Shown one piece after another: positions 11,479-24,104 of a stretch of 64,000 nt of DNA. The notes under the pieces are model-generated. The model saw only the letters and a program-made list of their open reading frames with translations. It was not told where the DNA came from and made no database searches. This stretch comes from Cladopsammia gracilis. Its lineage: Eukaryota > Cnidaria > Anthozoa > Scleractinia > Dendrophylliidae. The DNA lies in NCBI GenBank assembly GCA_022457155.1, contig JAJGOT010000163.1:826001-890000 (forward strand), written 5' to 3'. The position numbers were made by a program, and so were the translations under genes. The first letter of the stretch is position 1. Every line of letters begins with the position of its first letter.

Positions 11479-11880
11479 ATTTAACTATTATAGCGCAAAA
11501 GCGCGCGTGATATCGTCTAATACTCGGCCTCGTCGGCTAAAATTAGGCGATATCACGCAAGCTTGAGCGCTATAATAGTTTTATAATTCAACACATTGAT
11601 AACAAAGCACAGTTATAAGAAAAAAAGATCGCCGACAAGCCTTTTATTTAAAAAAAAAGCTTACATATGTTTATGGCGCGAAATTGCAACATCACACAGT
11701 TCATGAATGAAAGTGGCGCCTTTGTCAATATTGTGCAAGCTTGAACACTATAACTGTTTTATAATTAAACACATTGATAACAAATCACAGTTTCGAGAAA
11801 ATATTCATTGAGATATACAACTTTTTATTAAGTAAAAGGCTTACAACAATATTTTACCTCGCGCCATTCTTACACAACAA
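11479..11880. repeat. diverged tandem duplication, unit about 181 bp
   Basis: The word GCAAGCTTGAGCGCTATAAT (11559) recurs in altered form at 11739 and is followed both times by TTTTATAATT, AACACATTGATAACAAA and CACAG. The first copy begins with a hairpin formed by TTATAGCGC...GCGCTATAA around GATATCG...CGATATC. Confidence 0.5.
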
Positions 11881-12332
11881 GCAGCGAATGCCAAAACGTT
11901 TGCGGTGAGCTAAAATTAATTTGAGAGTTTCTACGAAGAGCTTTCGTCTAGGTAAAGAACGAGACAGAGTAGTGATTACACATATAAAAACACAGTAAAA
12001 TGGTGTAGAATTTCTTAGTTACAAGTATTTCGTGTCTTAAAAAGTTCAATTCAGAATCAAAACAAATTGAACACACAGCTACCTAACTTAAACAAAGTGG
12101 CGAAAAGTCTGAATGAACTGCAGCATGGACAGTATATCTTACAAAAATTCACAGCTAAAGGATACAAGAAACGGTTAAGACATCGTTACCTGTAGTTTAT
12201 GTGGCTTTTAGTTCTTTCCATCAGCGCACTAAATTTTCAAACATCGAAGTACGAGCTGAGTCGATCGCTGTTGTTTACAAAATTGCTCGTTTTAGTTCCT
12301 ACAGCCGTAGTGGCGTCAATTCGCTTAAAACA
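11881..12332. other. no gene seen
   Basis: No coding frame with recognisable content; ordinary AT-rich intergenic sequence. Confidence 0.4.
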
Positions 12333-12441
12333 TAGCCTGCGTAGCAGGCGCATGAAAATAATGGGCGCAAGAAAGAACGGGGCGCGCGAGGGAGACACGC
12401 TAGGAGGAAAGGAGCGCCTGCCCGAGAGGCCCCCCAAAATA
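12333..12441 (+). mobile_element. short dispersed repeat, TAGCCTGCGTAGCAGGCG family
   Basis: It begins TAGCCTGCGTAGCAGGCG and contains CGCGAGGGAGACACG, AGGAGGAAAG and GCGCCTGCCCGAGAGGCCC. The same order occurs inverted at 15270-15368. It is followed by a small CGCACTC/GAGTGCG hairpin. Confidence 0.6.
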
Positions 12442-12570
12442 GTTTTTTTTTTTCGCACTCTGTGAGTGCGAAAAATTCCTATTGGTTGAGAGGCTCCCGA
12501 GGGAATAAGTGGTCGCGTTGGGCGAGAAAACTGTCACTCAAAGGAAACACGAGGTCGTTTTTCTCAGAAT

Positions 12571-12805
12571 AGTCCATTTTACAGTTGTGTGCTTGGTGAC
12601 CGTACCTTTGAGTGGAAGCGAGGCTGAAGGTGACCTTGCTTTGATACAAACTTTTCTGCCTTTCATATGTTAATAATGCTTTTTTCATGCTAACTAGCTA
12701 AATTTACATCTGAAAAGCTGCAAGGTCTGTATCATAGCAAGGTCACCTTCAGCCTCGCTTCCACTCAAAGGCCAGGACACTAAGAAGACAACTGTAAAAA
12801 GGACT
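12571..12805. mobile_element. 235-bp hairpin element
   Basis: The inverted arms run from AGTCC-ACAGTTGT (left) through CCTTTGAGTGGAAGCGAGGC and TGAAGGTGACCTTGCT, mirrored on the right by AGCAAGGTCACCTTCAGCC and ACAACTGT-GGACT. The unpaired centre is about 70 bp. Confidence 0.65.
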
Positions 12806-13956
12806 ATTGGTGAATGCTTGTGTAAACAACTTGTTCATGAAATTCAGTGCGTAAAGTTTAGAATAACATGTCTTGGATGAGTTGAATCGTCTTTTAATAA
12901 GCATCCTGGTGGTTTGCCTGGGAGGCAGCGGATTTTTGTTTTCTCTTCACAAGGAGCTGTACCCGTGAGTGGCGAAGCTGTAAGCGATCGAGCGACTCAA
13001 AATCGGCTGCTGTTATCGGTCGTTGTCTATCTTGTCGCTCGGTTAAAAATGATTTTGTCAATTTGTTTGGAATTACTGTTTTCTTTCTGATCAGAATTAT
13101 TTTTATCCGACTCTTTCGGTCGGTTCTAAATTCGACGGCGGGTTCGCGATCAGAGTTAACATGTTCTGGGGTCCCAGAAAAGCTGGAATTATCTCCCTGA
13201 CAGCTGAATGACGAAGGCGTTCGTGATTTGAAACGTTCTTGAATGATTTGTCGTTGCGAGCGGCTTAAGAATTGTTTTCGCCGACGGTTTCAGTTGTTTT
13301 ACAGCTCCTGAAGGATATTTTTTCTTTTAAACTACGAGTTATGTGACCCAGACCGCTGAAATTGTGTGTAAACAAACACGGCGAAGCGACGAGCAGGACT
13401 CTTGCTATAAATTCCCGGAGTTTAATAAGACGGCTCCTATTTTTCTTATACATGTCTCGCCAACATTGTTTTCGCTAGAATCTTCTGAAAGTGAAGAGGA
13501 AACGGAACTAAACATGTCACATAATTTAATCAGCTTTCTTCCACACGGAGAGCACACAACTTCGGAAACTCCTTCTCAGCAGATATCCCGATCTGATGAG
13601 CTATTCGAGCTATTTTCGGCCACAGTCATTTTCCCTCGCAGGCGGCTTGAAGAGATTCATGTAAGACATAAATGCCGACCTCTTTGTAGCGCAAGGCTCA
13701 TAAACTATTCGTAAATTTGTTTTGTACGGACAACAGAAAATATCAGGATTTTCATTGTCTCGTTTTTTTTTGCGCGATTCGATTTGGACCGCAATTCATC
13801 GCCGCTCTCGAGCGACATCAAAATTTTTGACAGATCACGCAACGTAATTGCGTTCGACGTTCGGAGAACGTAACCTAAACTCAACAAGCGAGAGGCCTGG
13901 GCACGAACATTTAGGGGAGAGAAACTCGATTTTGTGGGTGGGTCAAGTACCGGAAA
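12806..13956. other. no certain gene; one 123-codon ORF (13343-13714, +)
   Basis: The plus-strand ORF contains SLESSESEEETELNMSHNLI and SETPSQQISRSDELFELFS, coding-like but unrecognised and without splice support. I do not call it as a gene. Confidence 0.3.
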
Positions 13957-13984
13957 TACGTCATACGTCATACGTCATACGTTA
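13957..13984. promoter_or_regulatory. three tandem TACGTCA words (CRE/ATF-like)
   Basis: TACGTCA occurs at 13957, 13964 and 13971, each 7 bp apart, followed by TACGTTA. TGACGTA is a known variant of the CREB/ATF half-site core. No promoter or gene could be assigned, and a CpG-rich GCGCGCGCAC stretch follows. Function is speculative. Confidence 0.25.
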
Positions 13985-15269
13985 TACAGCAAGGTGCGCG
14001 CGCACGTTTTTCTCCTTACGGTACGTCATAGACTCATCCAGCAAGTTGCGCGCGCATATTGGTTTGCCATTTTTTTTCTCACCTCTGCTCTATTCGGTAA
14101 GTTTAATCTCTATCATTTTTGCAAGTAACTGCAGTGTTTTTACAACGAAGCTTGATCGGGAACATGTTTACTGCCGTCTGAAAGGTGCAGAAAGTCCTTT
14201 ATTCCAGCTACAAAGAAGCGAATATGACGCCTATTATCGTTCTGTGAGATGCCATCGATCGATGAGAGAGAAATCGGTAGAAAACAAACTAATACTAATT
14301 GATCATATGAGTCATTGTACTCTGACCTATTGCGGTCACAAATACAAATACAACTAGCGGTTCCATATTGGAAGTGAAGTGCTGCCACATTTGGAAGTTT
14401 TAGTGTCGGCCTCGTGTATTGCCGTTAAAACTTGGTTGTTGTGGAATTAGTGATGTAAGGGCTACGTCACGAAGGCCAATTATCAATCAAGTAACTTGGA
14501 ATACGTCTTCGTGAAATTCAGGACGAATTACATAGTGATGTATGCTTGACATCATGAATGAATATTACAAGTTATAAAAGAACGAAATGTCACTCAAACA
14601 AGTCTCAAACACTTCTTGGAATCGAGCGTGATACATGAATCATTTCGTCTACATGAAGCAGACTGAGACTGATACTGAAGTAGACTGGAGGGTAGACTGA
14701 CCCAACACGCGAGAATAGGATAGCTTCCCTGTGCGGGCAGCAATCACCCCGTAACACAGAAAAACCTTCCAGAAAGAATTTACAGAACATTTCCAAAATA
14801 TTATTTCCTAGTCATTGCGCCGTGTTATTATTATCAAGTACACCAAGAACAAAAAACAAACTTTTGTAAGATACTGTTAAAGTTTACTATCACTTTTATT
14901 TACCGCCTTGAATTAAACGTTTCATTAAATAAATGTTGGCTTTGTTTATTGAAAAATACTAAAACGTTATGGTTGTCCTTGATTCCAGAAAAAAACCCTT
15001 ACTTTACTGTAGAATCCGTACCAACTTGTCAAATCTAATGTCATGCAGTCATGTTGCAAGTCGCACTGACAGTTATCACCGGAGCCGCAAGACAATCGTA
15101 ATTGGCTAATCGGTCAAGAATTCGATTCTACAGCAGAAAGAGGCAAAAAGAGAAAACGAAAAAAAAAAGTTTGGCGGGCTGCCTCCTCAAGGTCAAATGT
15201 GGCAAACCTCAATACCCATAACAAACATTCGAACGCACTTAATAATCCCTGATTATTGCTAGTTGGATA
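13985..15269. other. no gene seen
   Basis: Short ORFs only; no recognised domain, RNA gene or long repeat. Confidence 0.4.
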
Positions 15270-15368
15270 GGGGGCGGGAAACGATTTTCGTGGGCCTCTC
15301 GGGCAGGCGCTACTTTCCTCCTCGCGTGTCTCCCTCGCGCGATTTTCATGCGCCTGCTACGCAGGCTA
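15270..15368 (-). mobile_element. second copy of the TAGCCTGCGTAGCAGGCG repeat
   Basis: Reverse-oriented match to 12333-12441: GGGCCTCTCGGGCAGGCGC, CGTGTCTCCCTCGCG and CATGCGCCTGCTACGCAGGC occur in mirrored order. It contributes the last part of a 93-codon minus-strand ORF (15239-15520), which is therefore probably not genuine. Confidence 0.6.
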
Positions 15369-17649
15369 CTTAAAACAAAGATCAGAAACTTTTCTGAGGA
15401 AGTACCAAGTCTAATCATATTCCAGAAGTGATTACAAAATGCATTTTCCGAAAATTGTGCTCCTTCATTCACCTCTTGTCGAGCGGTTGACTTTGAGTCA
15501 CTTTCATTCAACTTCGCCAAGAAACACTACACTGCGACCGCGACAACGCAAAAATTTCGCGCCTTTTTTGTCCAATCATGTGATCAATAACTTTTCTCTT
15601 TCTTTTCTTCTCTTTTTATCGTTCCTTTCCCTTTTTTATCTTATAGTTCACGCATTTTTCTCCCAAAAACACGAAAGTGCAGGAAGCGGTCATTTTCATT
15701 TTCCTTCAAAATGCGAAATTTACCGCCATCGTTGGATAGACGTCATGTAGACATAGCGTATATCGATAACTTTTTGACCATATTTGGGCAGTGTATCAAT
15801 GTGTTGAATTATAATTGTCAATGGAATCATCTTGTTTATTTCATTATTATGGCTGGAATACAGAAACCTTTCAATTAATACTAGATTATTCCATAAAAAT
15901 AATTGGGTGGCGCCTTGCAAGCTTTTCCGTTTCTTGTTTATAAAGAAAAACCTGTCAAGGTTACTTACTTTTTAGCCTCCCCTGGTGCTAGAGGACCAAA
16001 TAATTCCCGGTCCGATAGGATTAATATGGCGTTCAGTTCTATCAAGTTCGACCTTGACCTTGACCTTGACTTTGTTCTTAACCACAGGTCACCTTCATTC
16101 GGTACTTCATTTAACTCTTTTAAGATTATTGAGACGCCTGTTCCCCAAGAACAGTACTATGGTGATAAAAGTAAACTGCATATTAATTTGTCTTTTGAAC
16201 CTGAAAATGACGTTGATGAGGTCGACACTGTTGTAGAAAGTTGACACTATCGGATAAGCTTTAACAGTCAATTCTGGAAAGATTGAATTAATTATCATTG
16301 GCGCTAGGCAACAGTTTGAAAAAGTCACATCTAATTATTTTTGTTTGGGCGAATTTTGCAATAATTTGTCTTCAATTGTGAACTACTGAAGTAAAGTGCT
16401 TTGTTGGAATTTTTGTCACACTCGTAAAACTTTCCACCCTTCTTATCATTATCTGTATAAATGTTCATAGAATTAAAATTACCGAAAAAGACATTAAATT
16501 ATTTTCACCATTAGGAATCTCACTTCTTGTGAGTAGGTCATTAACTTGTCGCATGCTGGGTTGTCCATGAATATTCAATACATTTATGAATGGTCTAGCA
16601 ATATTTGGTGCGAGCAACCTGATGGTATTTAAGACCGGGTATTGTCCGCTGTTGTGCCTTTGAACAACAGAAGCCTCGCTCCTGTGGAAACCAAAACAAT
16701 AACAGAGGCGCGTGAAACATCATGGCCAATACTGGTCTTTAAACAAAGAAAAAAAAACGGTTAAGCTCTGCGCAGCTTTTTTCACGCTATAATGGAATGC
16801 AAATCATTCTAAGCCACGTTGGTAATCACGCTAAATTGGATGTTCTCGTTTTAGCACCCCTCTTTTCCCAATACAGTTACATCCCATTAGCTGCAGTGCC
16901 AAACTCTCAAAAGATGCAACTTTTAACTGGATATGAGACCCATGGAAACTCCTTACAAAGGGCCTACACCCGTTATAATAGGGCAGATCTTTGTTGACGT
17001 CATTGTTTACATTTTGCTTTATAGCATACGAATTTACGTCAAGAAGGCATCGCGCTTAATACGAATTGACTTCAATAGTTGAAAGAACTTGTTAAATCTT
17101 AAATTATCTTAAATCGTTGAGGAAATCTCAATTCAAATCGAAAATCAAACAAATTCTTCTGGAGATTCTTCAGAAAACAGATGACTATATTGATGTTCCC
17201 CAAATACTTTGTGATATTAAACAAATGAAAATGTTATAATTTGCATATTTCATTTATTTTCCGTGTCTGCCACCAATATCATGATTTTATCTAAAACTTT
17301 AAAATAATCTGTAACTCTACAGATCAGCTTCTGTATTGTTATATTGTCTTACCTTTATTATTTTCAATTAAATTACTTTTCCCTGCCTCGAATAGCGTTT
17401 TTGCTAATTTGCAGGGCAACTGTATTTAAGTTTATGTTGTTGTTGTTGTTGTTGCTTGGATTTTATGGTTCTAACTTCACTCGCGTGGCCTTATGCAAAT
17501 ATGTTTGTGTATTTTTTGCAATTTTGATTTCCAAATCAGTTTCTCGGGCAATTTTTGATAAGCAACAGGTGTATTTTATTCGGAAATTAGTCGTACAAGT
17601 TATTCTAGACGGAGGAAAAGTTGTTTTTGTGAACTTTTGTACGGTCTAA
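15369..17649. other. no gene seen; small simple repeats
   Basis: Includes a (GACCTT)n stretch near 16050-16070 and (TTG)n at 17437-17455. ORFs here (for example 15903-16244) have no recognised content. Confidence 0.4.
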
Positions 17650-17760
17650 GGGCCTGTTTATATGGTCAACTTTGACTCGGTCAGCAGGGACAACATTTCT
17701 CATATAAACACTACTAGGGGGAGGGTTGCCTCGGGTACACGAGACCATATAAACAGGCCC
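17650..17760. mobile_element. 111-bp MITE, PIF/Harbinger-like, TAA duplication
   Basis: The ends GGGCCTGTTTATATGGTC and their complement are flanked by TAA on both sides (17647-17649 and 17761-17763). End sequence and 3-bp TWA-type duplication are typical of PIF/Harbinger MITEs. Confidence 0.8.
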
Positions 17761-18039
17761 TAAATGTACTGTGCAGACGGTCGCGTAATTCTGTTTTTGA
17801 GAATTGCTAAAATTGAAAAATAGCCCGGTCGTCAATGTTAATTCTTGTGCTTCCGACCTTTCACCTCAGTTAAGTTTATCATCGGCTTTCTGTTCAGAGA
17901 GCTGCGCTGTTAGGCTCAACCTATCTATATCTATTATAAAAGAAGAATGTCATCACAAGTATAAATATGTAAAACAAAAACTATAATGAGGAAAAACAGC
18001 GAAGAAAAAAATACAACTAGAGAATGAGGTTTTCGGATA

Positions 18040-18068
18040 TTTCGGACAGTCAAGCTGTCCTTCTTCAG
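18040..18068 (-). ncRNA. hammerhead-like motif at PLE 3' end (degenerate helix I)
   Basis: On the minus strand: CTGAAGA-A-GGACAG-CTTGA-CTGTCC-GAAA-TA-TC. Helix II is six perfect pairs and helix III is A-U plus U-A before the cleavable C. Helix I pairs poorly. It lies about 200 bp downstream of the minus-strand PLE endonuclease frame, where PLE ribozymes are expected. Confidence 0.45.
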
Positions 18069-18271
18069 GGTATTTAATGGAGATACGGAAAGTCGCTACA
18101 ATGTTTTATATAGTAAACAAATAGTGAAACGGTTAGAATTTGATATATGATAAATGCTAGGAATTTAAAATGTAAAACAGCGAATGGGGAAAAAGCTGAA
18201 CTAAGTCAATAAACGGTTAATATGATGGCATAATGTAAAAATAAAATAGGATATACAAATTGAAGGAAAAA

Positions 18272-19385
18272 TTAACGATTGTCGTCTCTGTTTATACCAT
18301 GCAGTTGCATCGTTTTGGCTATTTCTATATACAATTTTTCGCGAGCTCTACGTACGGATTCTCTTTTAGAATTGATGAGTTCGAGTGGTATGAGTTCGAC
18401 GTCTGTGGATTTCTGTCCCTTTTGGTTGAAATGTTGTGCTACGGCATCGGTGGTCTTGTTCTGAATGCCACTCCGGTGTTCTCCGAATCTGCCATGCAAT
18501 GCCCGCTTTGTTTGTCCAATATATTCCGCCGGTGTATCAGGGATGTTTTGCATTTGCGACATTGGATTATGTAAATGCGATTGTTTGATGCGCATGTAAT
18601 AGTCTGCTTGATGTTGTGATTTTGGCCTGTGTTTTTAAATGTACATGATGCCAGACCGTCTTGAATTAAGAGGCGGGTTTTACATTTTGTAGAGTTGCAT
18701 TTTGTTATTGTATACACCTTATTCATAAATGGCGGCCGATTTATTATTCTTTTGTATTTATTTTAATTAGCCTCACTAGCCTCGTTAGCATGTGCAAAAT
18801 TCAAAAGAAATTATGCTCTAAAATGAGGCTAGTGAGGCTAATTAAAATAAATACAAAAAGAATAATAAATCGGCCGCCATTTATGAATAAGGTGTATGTT
18901 ACTCCGTCCTCGTCTGTGTATGTTCGATCTTTGCCTTGACCAGGAAGTCGCAGAGATTATGTGGGTGTCTGTATGCAATGAAAGGTTTTTCATAAAATAC
19001 TTGTTTGCATCGATTAGAAGATTGAAGAATAGGAAAGTTTTTAGCAATGATGTTGTTGATGTTAGGATAGGTTGGATTGTGGGTAACTACGAAGGGAATA
19101 CGTTGGCTGCCTTTCTTTTTTGACAAGCGTGGCTGCAGGGCGTGGTCTCGTGGAACTTGTTTTACCTTGTTAATTTCACGTTGGATTTGTTTTTCTTTGT
19201 CACCCCTTTTCTTCAAATGTTCCGTGAGTTCATCACATCGTTTGTCAAATGTCGTATCATCTGAACAAATTAGGCGGAGGCGTAATGCAAAGCTGTAAGG
19301 ATTGGATCTTTTATATGCCCTCTGCCCTGTACAAATCATCGAAAGTCTTAATTTGGCACACAATTCATCCACTATTCTGTATCAG
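18272..19385 (-). pseudogene. Penelope-like element 3' part with GIY-YIG endonuclease, split by a MITE
   Basis: Read on the minus strand, 19372-18899 holds the PLE region after the RT palm (YSFALRLRLICSDDTTFDKR, NPTYPNINNIIAKNFPILQS). Next comes the MITE at 18715-18894. The GIY-YIG nuclease region follows: CNSTKCKTRLLIQDG, IYIIQCRKCK, then after a frameshift near 18540-18565 EYIGQTKRALHGRFGEHRSG, TDAVAQHFNQKG and a LHGINR end. The RT core is absent (5' truncation). Frameshift, insertion and truncation make it inactive. The 3' flank carries the ribozyme-like motif at 18040-18068. Confidence 0.85.
18715..18894. mobile_element. 180-bp hairpin MITE inserted in the PLE, TA duplication
   Basis: Arms of about 70 bp begin CACCTTATTCATAAATGGCG and continue through GCCTCACTAGCCTC; the right arm is the near-perfect complement. 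Flanked by TA on both sides (18713-18714, 18895-18896). Leaving it out together with one TA gives an unbroken PLE frame across the junction (GVTYTITKCNS), which fixes its borders. A second copy lies at 28376-28554. The TA duplication suggests Tc1/mariner-type mobilisation. Confidence 0.85.
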
Positions 19386-20267
19386 GATTTAAAAACCTCA
19401 TTAATTTTTCATTTCTTTTGTACTTTCCTTATGAATTTTTAATAAGTTATGTTATCTGAATAGGTCTTTAGGGTTCAGTTTATAGTGCATGCCAAACGAT
19501 GAAAGGTCAAAGAAACATCAGCTAAACAAACAAATTTGTCTCAATTGTTCGTTAAGAAAGAAAATACATGTACTGTTGGCGTTGGATATAATTACGATAG
19601 GTCACCGAGTAATCTTCTCAAATTAATTAATGCAAGAGGCTATTTCTTCCATGTTTTGCTGTCGTCTTTTCCGGTAGGCTGAACGCGCTGAGCTTTTCGA
19701 AATAAAATCTGTTGACTAGGTCTACTGTGATTAGAACAACTGGTTTTCAATACTGGTTTTTAATTTGCATGTAGTATTTAAGAAAATATCAGCTATCCAA
19801 AACTACAAAATTAATTGCTAGGTGGCAGAACCGCTAACGAGCCATACATTCTTTGTGAAATTTCAAGTTTGAAGACAGCATTGCACAAAGAGTATCTAGT
19901 TATCGCTTTTGATAAAGTCGTCTTCCATTGACCTACTTCCACTACGCAACGCTCCCTTTTCTTTTTTCTAAAATAACTCTACAAATTATACAAACCAATA
20001 CTAACCCTGTAACCACTTGAAAAGGCTGTCATCATATGACGAAATGCTCGTGCTCAGTACTAGTTGTCTTGGTAAATAGTTTAAAATAGTCCAGTCCATT
20101 TAAATCCCCCCCCCCCAAAAAAAAAAAAAAAATACGTTCAGTCGAACTTATCAAAATTTGGCCGTCAAAAATTGTACGCTGTCACCGCAGGCAACCCAAG
20201 TTGATAAAATCCCATTTTGAAAGATGTGTGTTTCATTAAAAAAGAGGCAGGGGCCGATAACATGGCA
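19386..20267. other. no gene seen
   Basis: AT-rich, with a short C run followed by 17 A at 20107-20131. No coding pattern. Confidence 0.4.
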
Positions 20268-20550
20268 AATTTCATCCCAATTTGGGGAGCTGAGATTTCA
20301 GCCCGGCTACCAAAACAAATCTTCTAAAAAAGACGTTTGCGTTTACATGAAGAAAGTTCCAGCCCGGGCTGAAATTAGCCCGGTCTGATATTTCGAGCCT
20401 GGTTTAAATTAACTGGGCTGAAATTTCCAGCCTGGCCAAACGGGCTGAAAAAAAAAAACTATTTAGGTATGTAAATGTATTCCAATTTTCAATCCGGGCT
20501 GAAAAGTGAACATGAGCATCATGATGCACAGCGGTTGTGTTTTCAATGAA
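20268..20550. repeat. CCCGGGCTGAAA word repeats, inverted
   Basis: The words CAGCCCGG and CCGGGCTGAAA occur about eight times in both orientations, with ATTTCAGCCCGG near 20292 and TTTTCAATCCGGGCTGAAAA near 20490 as outer copies. It looks like a short inverted-repeat element degraded by internal duplication. A derivative copy (GCTGAAATTTTAGCCCGG) is at 20640. Confidence 0.45.
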
Positions 20551-23165
20551 AGAAAATGGCCGCCGCGAAGGAGAGAAGGTTGACTCGGACTGAAATTCGT
20601 CATGTAATCACAACATACAAAACGTCAGTTCCCCAACAAGCTGAAATTTTAGCCCGGTATGAAATTCTTCACGTAATTAGCTCCTTAGATAAGGTTCCTC
20701 TTTGTAAAAAAAATTGTTTCTTTATTTTAGTAATATTCGCAAATTACCTTTTTAGTTTTTCACAGGCTACGCATTTAGAGGGCGATACACGTTCCTTGAA
20801 ACAACTCGCCATCTATTTTTATTTCCTTCTCATTAAGTTTGTAAATATAAGACAATACACCGGCTAGCTATAAGCAAGTACCTTATATCTAATCGAGGCC
20901 AGCTAAAATTATTCTGAAAACTACTCAAAATGCAGTTATTACATCACATCACATCACATGGGAATGTCAATCATATCAGTTATCGTTTGGAGCTGCATAC
21001 AACATGTATATATTTGGTCTTGGCATTCACTAATTAATATATAAAAGCTGCTAATTACTACAGGCCAAACTCCTTGTACGTATATCTTTGTGTGCCGCTG
21101 TCTTCTCTGAAGTTGCATCAAATAACCTCTATGAAAGTCATATGCTTGTCCATATCGGGAAGTAGCTTACTGTCCTCAATCGTGCGCCTGCGCTTTTTAG
21201 GTACAAAAAAAAAAATAGCTTTCATCCAATTAGATTCGGAGTTCTGTCCAAGTTCATCATACTAACTGATTTCGTCAGTTTGTATTATTAGTATAGTGTC
21301 TCAATCCTGACGGTGCCTTAAATTTTAAATTGTTTTGATCTCAAAATCTTTGGAAAATCTTTACCTGACCTTATGTATCCAAAACGACATTTTTTATACC
21401 TCCAAAAATTGAAGGCGTTAAATTTTCTGATGTTACAAAAGTTCGAGGCAACATTTTCCAAAAGAACATTCTAGTTTTTATCTCGTTAATGCGCATGCGC
21501 ATTAAGCGAGATTTTCGGAATTACCACGAAAAAAGGGGCAAAAGCTGTTAACAAATTTTTGTGGACTTTTGTCCGGGGGGGGGGGGGTTCTTCTTTCTTC
21601 TTCATAGAAGCTATATTAGGGCATTGAGGATATGGTTGGTTAAAGCGGTTAGGATTTCAAGAAGGGCGTCACATACCGTCACTAAAATATTTGAGGAACA
21701 CCCCCGGTCCTATTATTAATTTCCCTAGGGTATTGGGATGTCAGAACTTGTCATGAACTTGTCATATTTCACATTACGTCACCGCAAAGATATTAAAGTT
21801 CTTAGTTTCGATATCTCACGTTACGTATCAATATTTAAAATTTTCAATCATTTGTCGAAAAGCTATTCAAGCTGCTTTCGAGATTGGCAAAAATAGGTCA
21901 AATGCGTTTTCTTGGGAAACGTAGTTTGAGAATTTCACGGTCTATTTTTACGAATGGAGACGTTTTAAGAAAGTTAAATTGGACGGGAAAGTTTGTGTTT
22001 TAATATGAGCGATATGGCAGAGCAAAATAGCATGAACTTTGCGTTTGTATGCTATAGTATGGGAAAGACGTCATAGTTTTATTGGTTTAGCTACCGTGCA
22101 CAAGGAAATTTTGCGGATTGTCCGACTGAATTTGTTTTGCGGGAGGAAATTTTTGCGTGTCGGGACAGCTAAAATTTCTGCTGGGAGGAAATGTTTGCGG
22201 ATTTCTGGTCAAGTATAAATAAAATCCAAGGCATCGGTATTAAACAATTTTACTTCCTGACCGGAGGTTTGTATAGTTCTCCTAGTTATATGGTTGCTGT
22301 TCTGGCGCCAATATGAACATAAACAACGAGAAAACTAGTGAGTGAATTATTGTACGTTGTTGTAAAAATGTATCAGTATTATGATAACAGTCTCTGGTTC
22401 TTTTGAGGACGTGTGTGGAGTTGAATCGTGAATACAGATGACTGTTGTGCCGGTCGCCTCGGAATTATGATAGCAATATATTCACTGTTGAAAAGTTCTT
22501 GTTAAGCCGATATACATCATTAAAACAAGTAATTTTTTTCTGCGCGAGTATATTTCTGCGGTGGAAAATTTAATACAAAATAAAGTAATACTGCATAATA
22601 ATGCAACAACGGACAACCTTGCCTGTATCTCGGATCAGAAAAAGGTTTTGAAAAATACTGCGGTCAGGAATCCCGCATTTTTGATTACTTTAGTACAAAG
22701 TTTATAATTTGAGAAATTGGGGCGCTAAGTTTCATGATGTCACTTTCCGGGAAACTTGATAAAGAGTGTACAGCTATCATGCTGGAGATTCAAATATTTC
22801 AAACCGGATGTAATGATGCTATACTTCTGACAATGGAGATACTGCCTACTCCGAGAAACACATTACACTTACACGCGGAATAAACTCTGAGGAGCTATTT
22901 AAAAACAATTGCAAGATCCCACTATTCCAATATATGACTATCGCATAAGACTTGGATCTTAATAGAATATTTTACGAAATTTTACTGCGGTCGTGACCCC
23001 GGGGGTCGTTAAGAAGACACTGTCAACACTATATTTTGAGGTTTAAAGCAGACCCATTTAATCTCTAATAGTTACGAAACACATGATACCGGAAATAGAA
23101 AACTTTCGACTTTCGAATAAAAAAAGACAGAACTACTATATATTCGCAAATAACCCATTCATGTA
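20551..23165. other. no gene seen; GCGCATGCGC palindrome at 21480-21512
   Basis: The only notable motif is TCTCGTTAATGCGCATGCGC continuing as ATTAAGCGAGA, a near-perfect palindrome around TGCGCATGCGCA, the consensus of NRF1-type factors. There are also (CATCA)n at 20940 and a G run at 21577. No coding pattern. Confidence 0.35.
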
Positions 23166-23168
23166 TAA

Positions 23169-23288
23169 GGCCCAGTTCAGACGCCGTACTTTTCATGAGC
23201 CGAACCTAATGTAAATGAGCAAAAACAATAGCTTTTGCTCATTTGCATTAAGTTCGGCTCATGAAAAGTTCGGCGTCTGAACTGGGCC
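23169..23288. mobile_element. 120-bp hairpin MITE, PIF/Harbinger-like, TAA duplication
   Basis: GGCCCAGTTCAGACGCCG and its complement form the ends. The arms pair almost fully (through TTTTCATGAGCCGAAC) with a loop of about 7 bases. TAA flanks both sides (23166-23168, 23289-23291). Confidence 0.85.
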
Positions 23289-23611
23289 TAACATTAACTT
23301 ATGCAGCCATTTCTTTTTCAACTCTCCACAAAAGAAAAATCAATGTCCGCTTCACTTTCCAAAACATTTCACATCGATATCGATAACAACATACAACTGC
23401 GTGAAATATTTCCTTTAACAAGCATTGACAACTAAGCGGAAAACAGATATTTCAGCCCACCCACATCTGACGTCTGAGTTATCAAAAGTTTCTTTGCTTT
23501 TGTTGATAATTTTGTCCGATGGATAATGAATGTTCTGCGATACCTTGTTATCTTTGTGGAATGTCCGGTTTTCGGAAGATTATAAAGAACAGGAAAGAGG
23601 AGGCCTAATTA

Positions 23612-23654
<43 letters not shown>

Positions 23655-24104
23655 TCTCTATTCTTTTTATATTAATGTGTTATTGTAATATGGCCAATAA
23701 AATAAAATAAAAAATAAAAAATCTCAAAACTGTCTTAAAAACGAAATTAACGTTGGAAAAATATATATTTGCTTAATTCTTTCTTTTAGGAATAGAGGAA
23801 TTCTAAGGATATGCACTTTTTTGTCTTGACTTCCTGACTGAATTTAAGTCTTAAAATAGCAATGAATATGCGTGAACGGACTCTGATCGATCAATGACAG
23901 ACATTGTAGCGACCATAGGTCATGGATCAGTTCTTTTCTTCTTTAAAATCTCCGTAAAATTCTTAGATGTTTATATCTTATATATAAAGATCTACAAACG
24001 CGGATAAGCGTAAACATTTATCCGATACGTTGTGGCACACATCAAAGATTTAAATTGGATGATCCCACAGGCAGACCAATCGTGATGTGAGTCACATCAA
24101 CTTA

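Noticed and set aside
15239..15520. 93-codon minus-strand ORF
   Set aside because: Its second half is the dispersed TAGCCTGCGTAGCAGGCG repeat; the first half has no recognised content.
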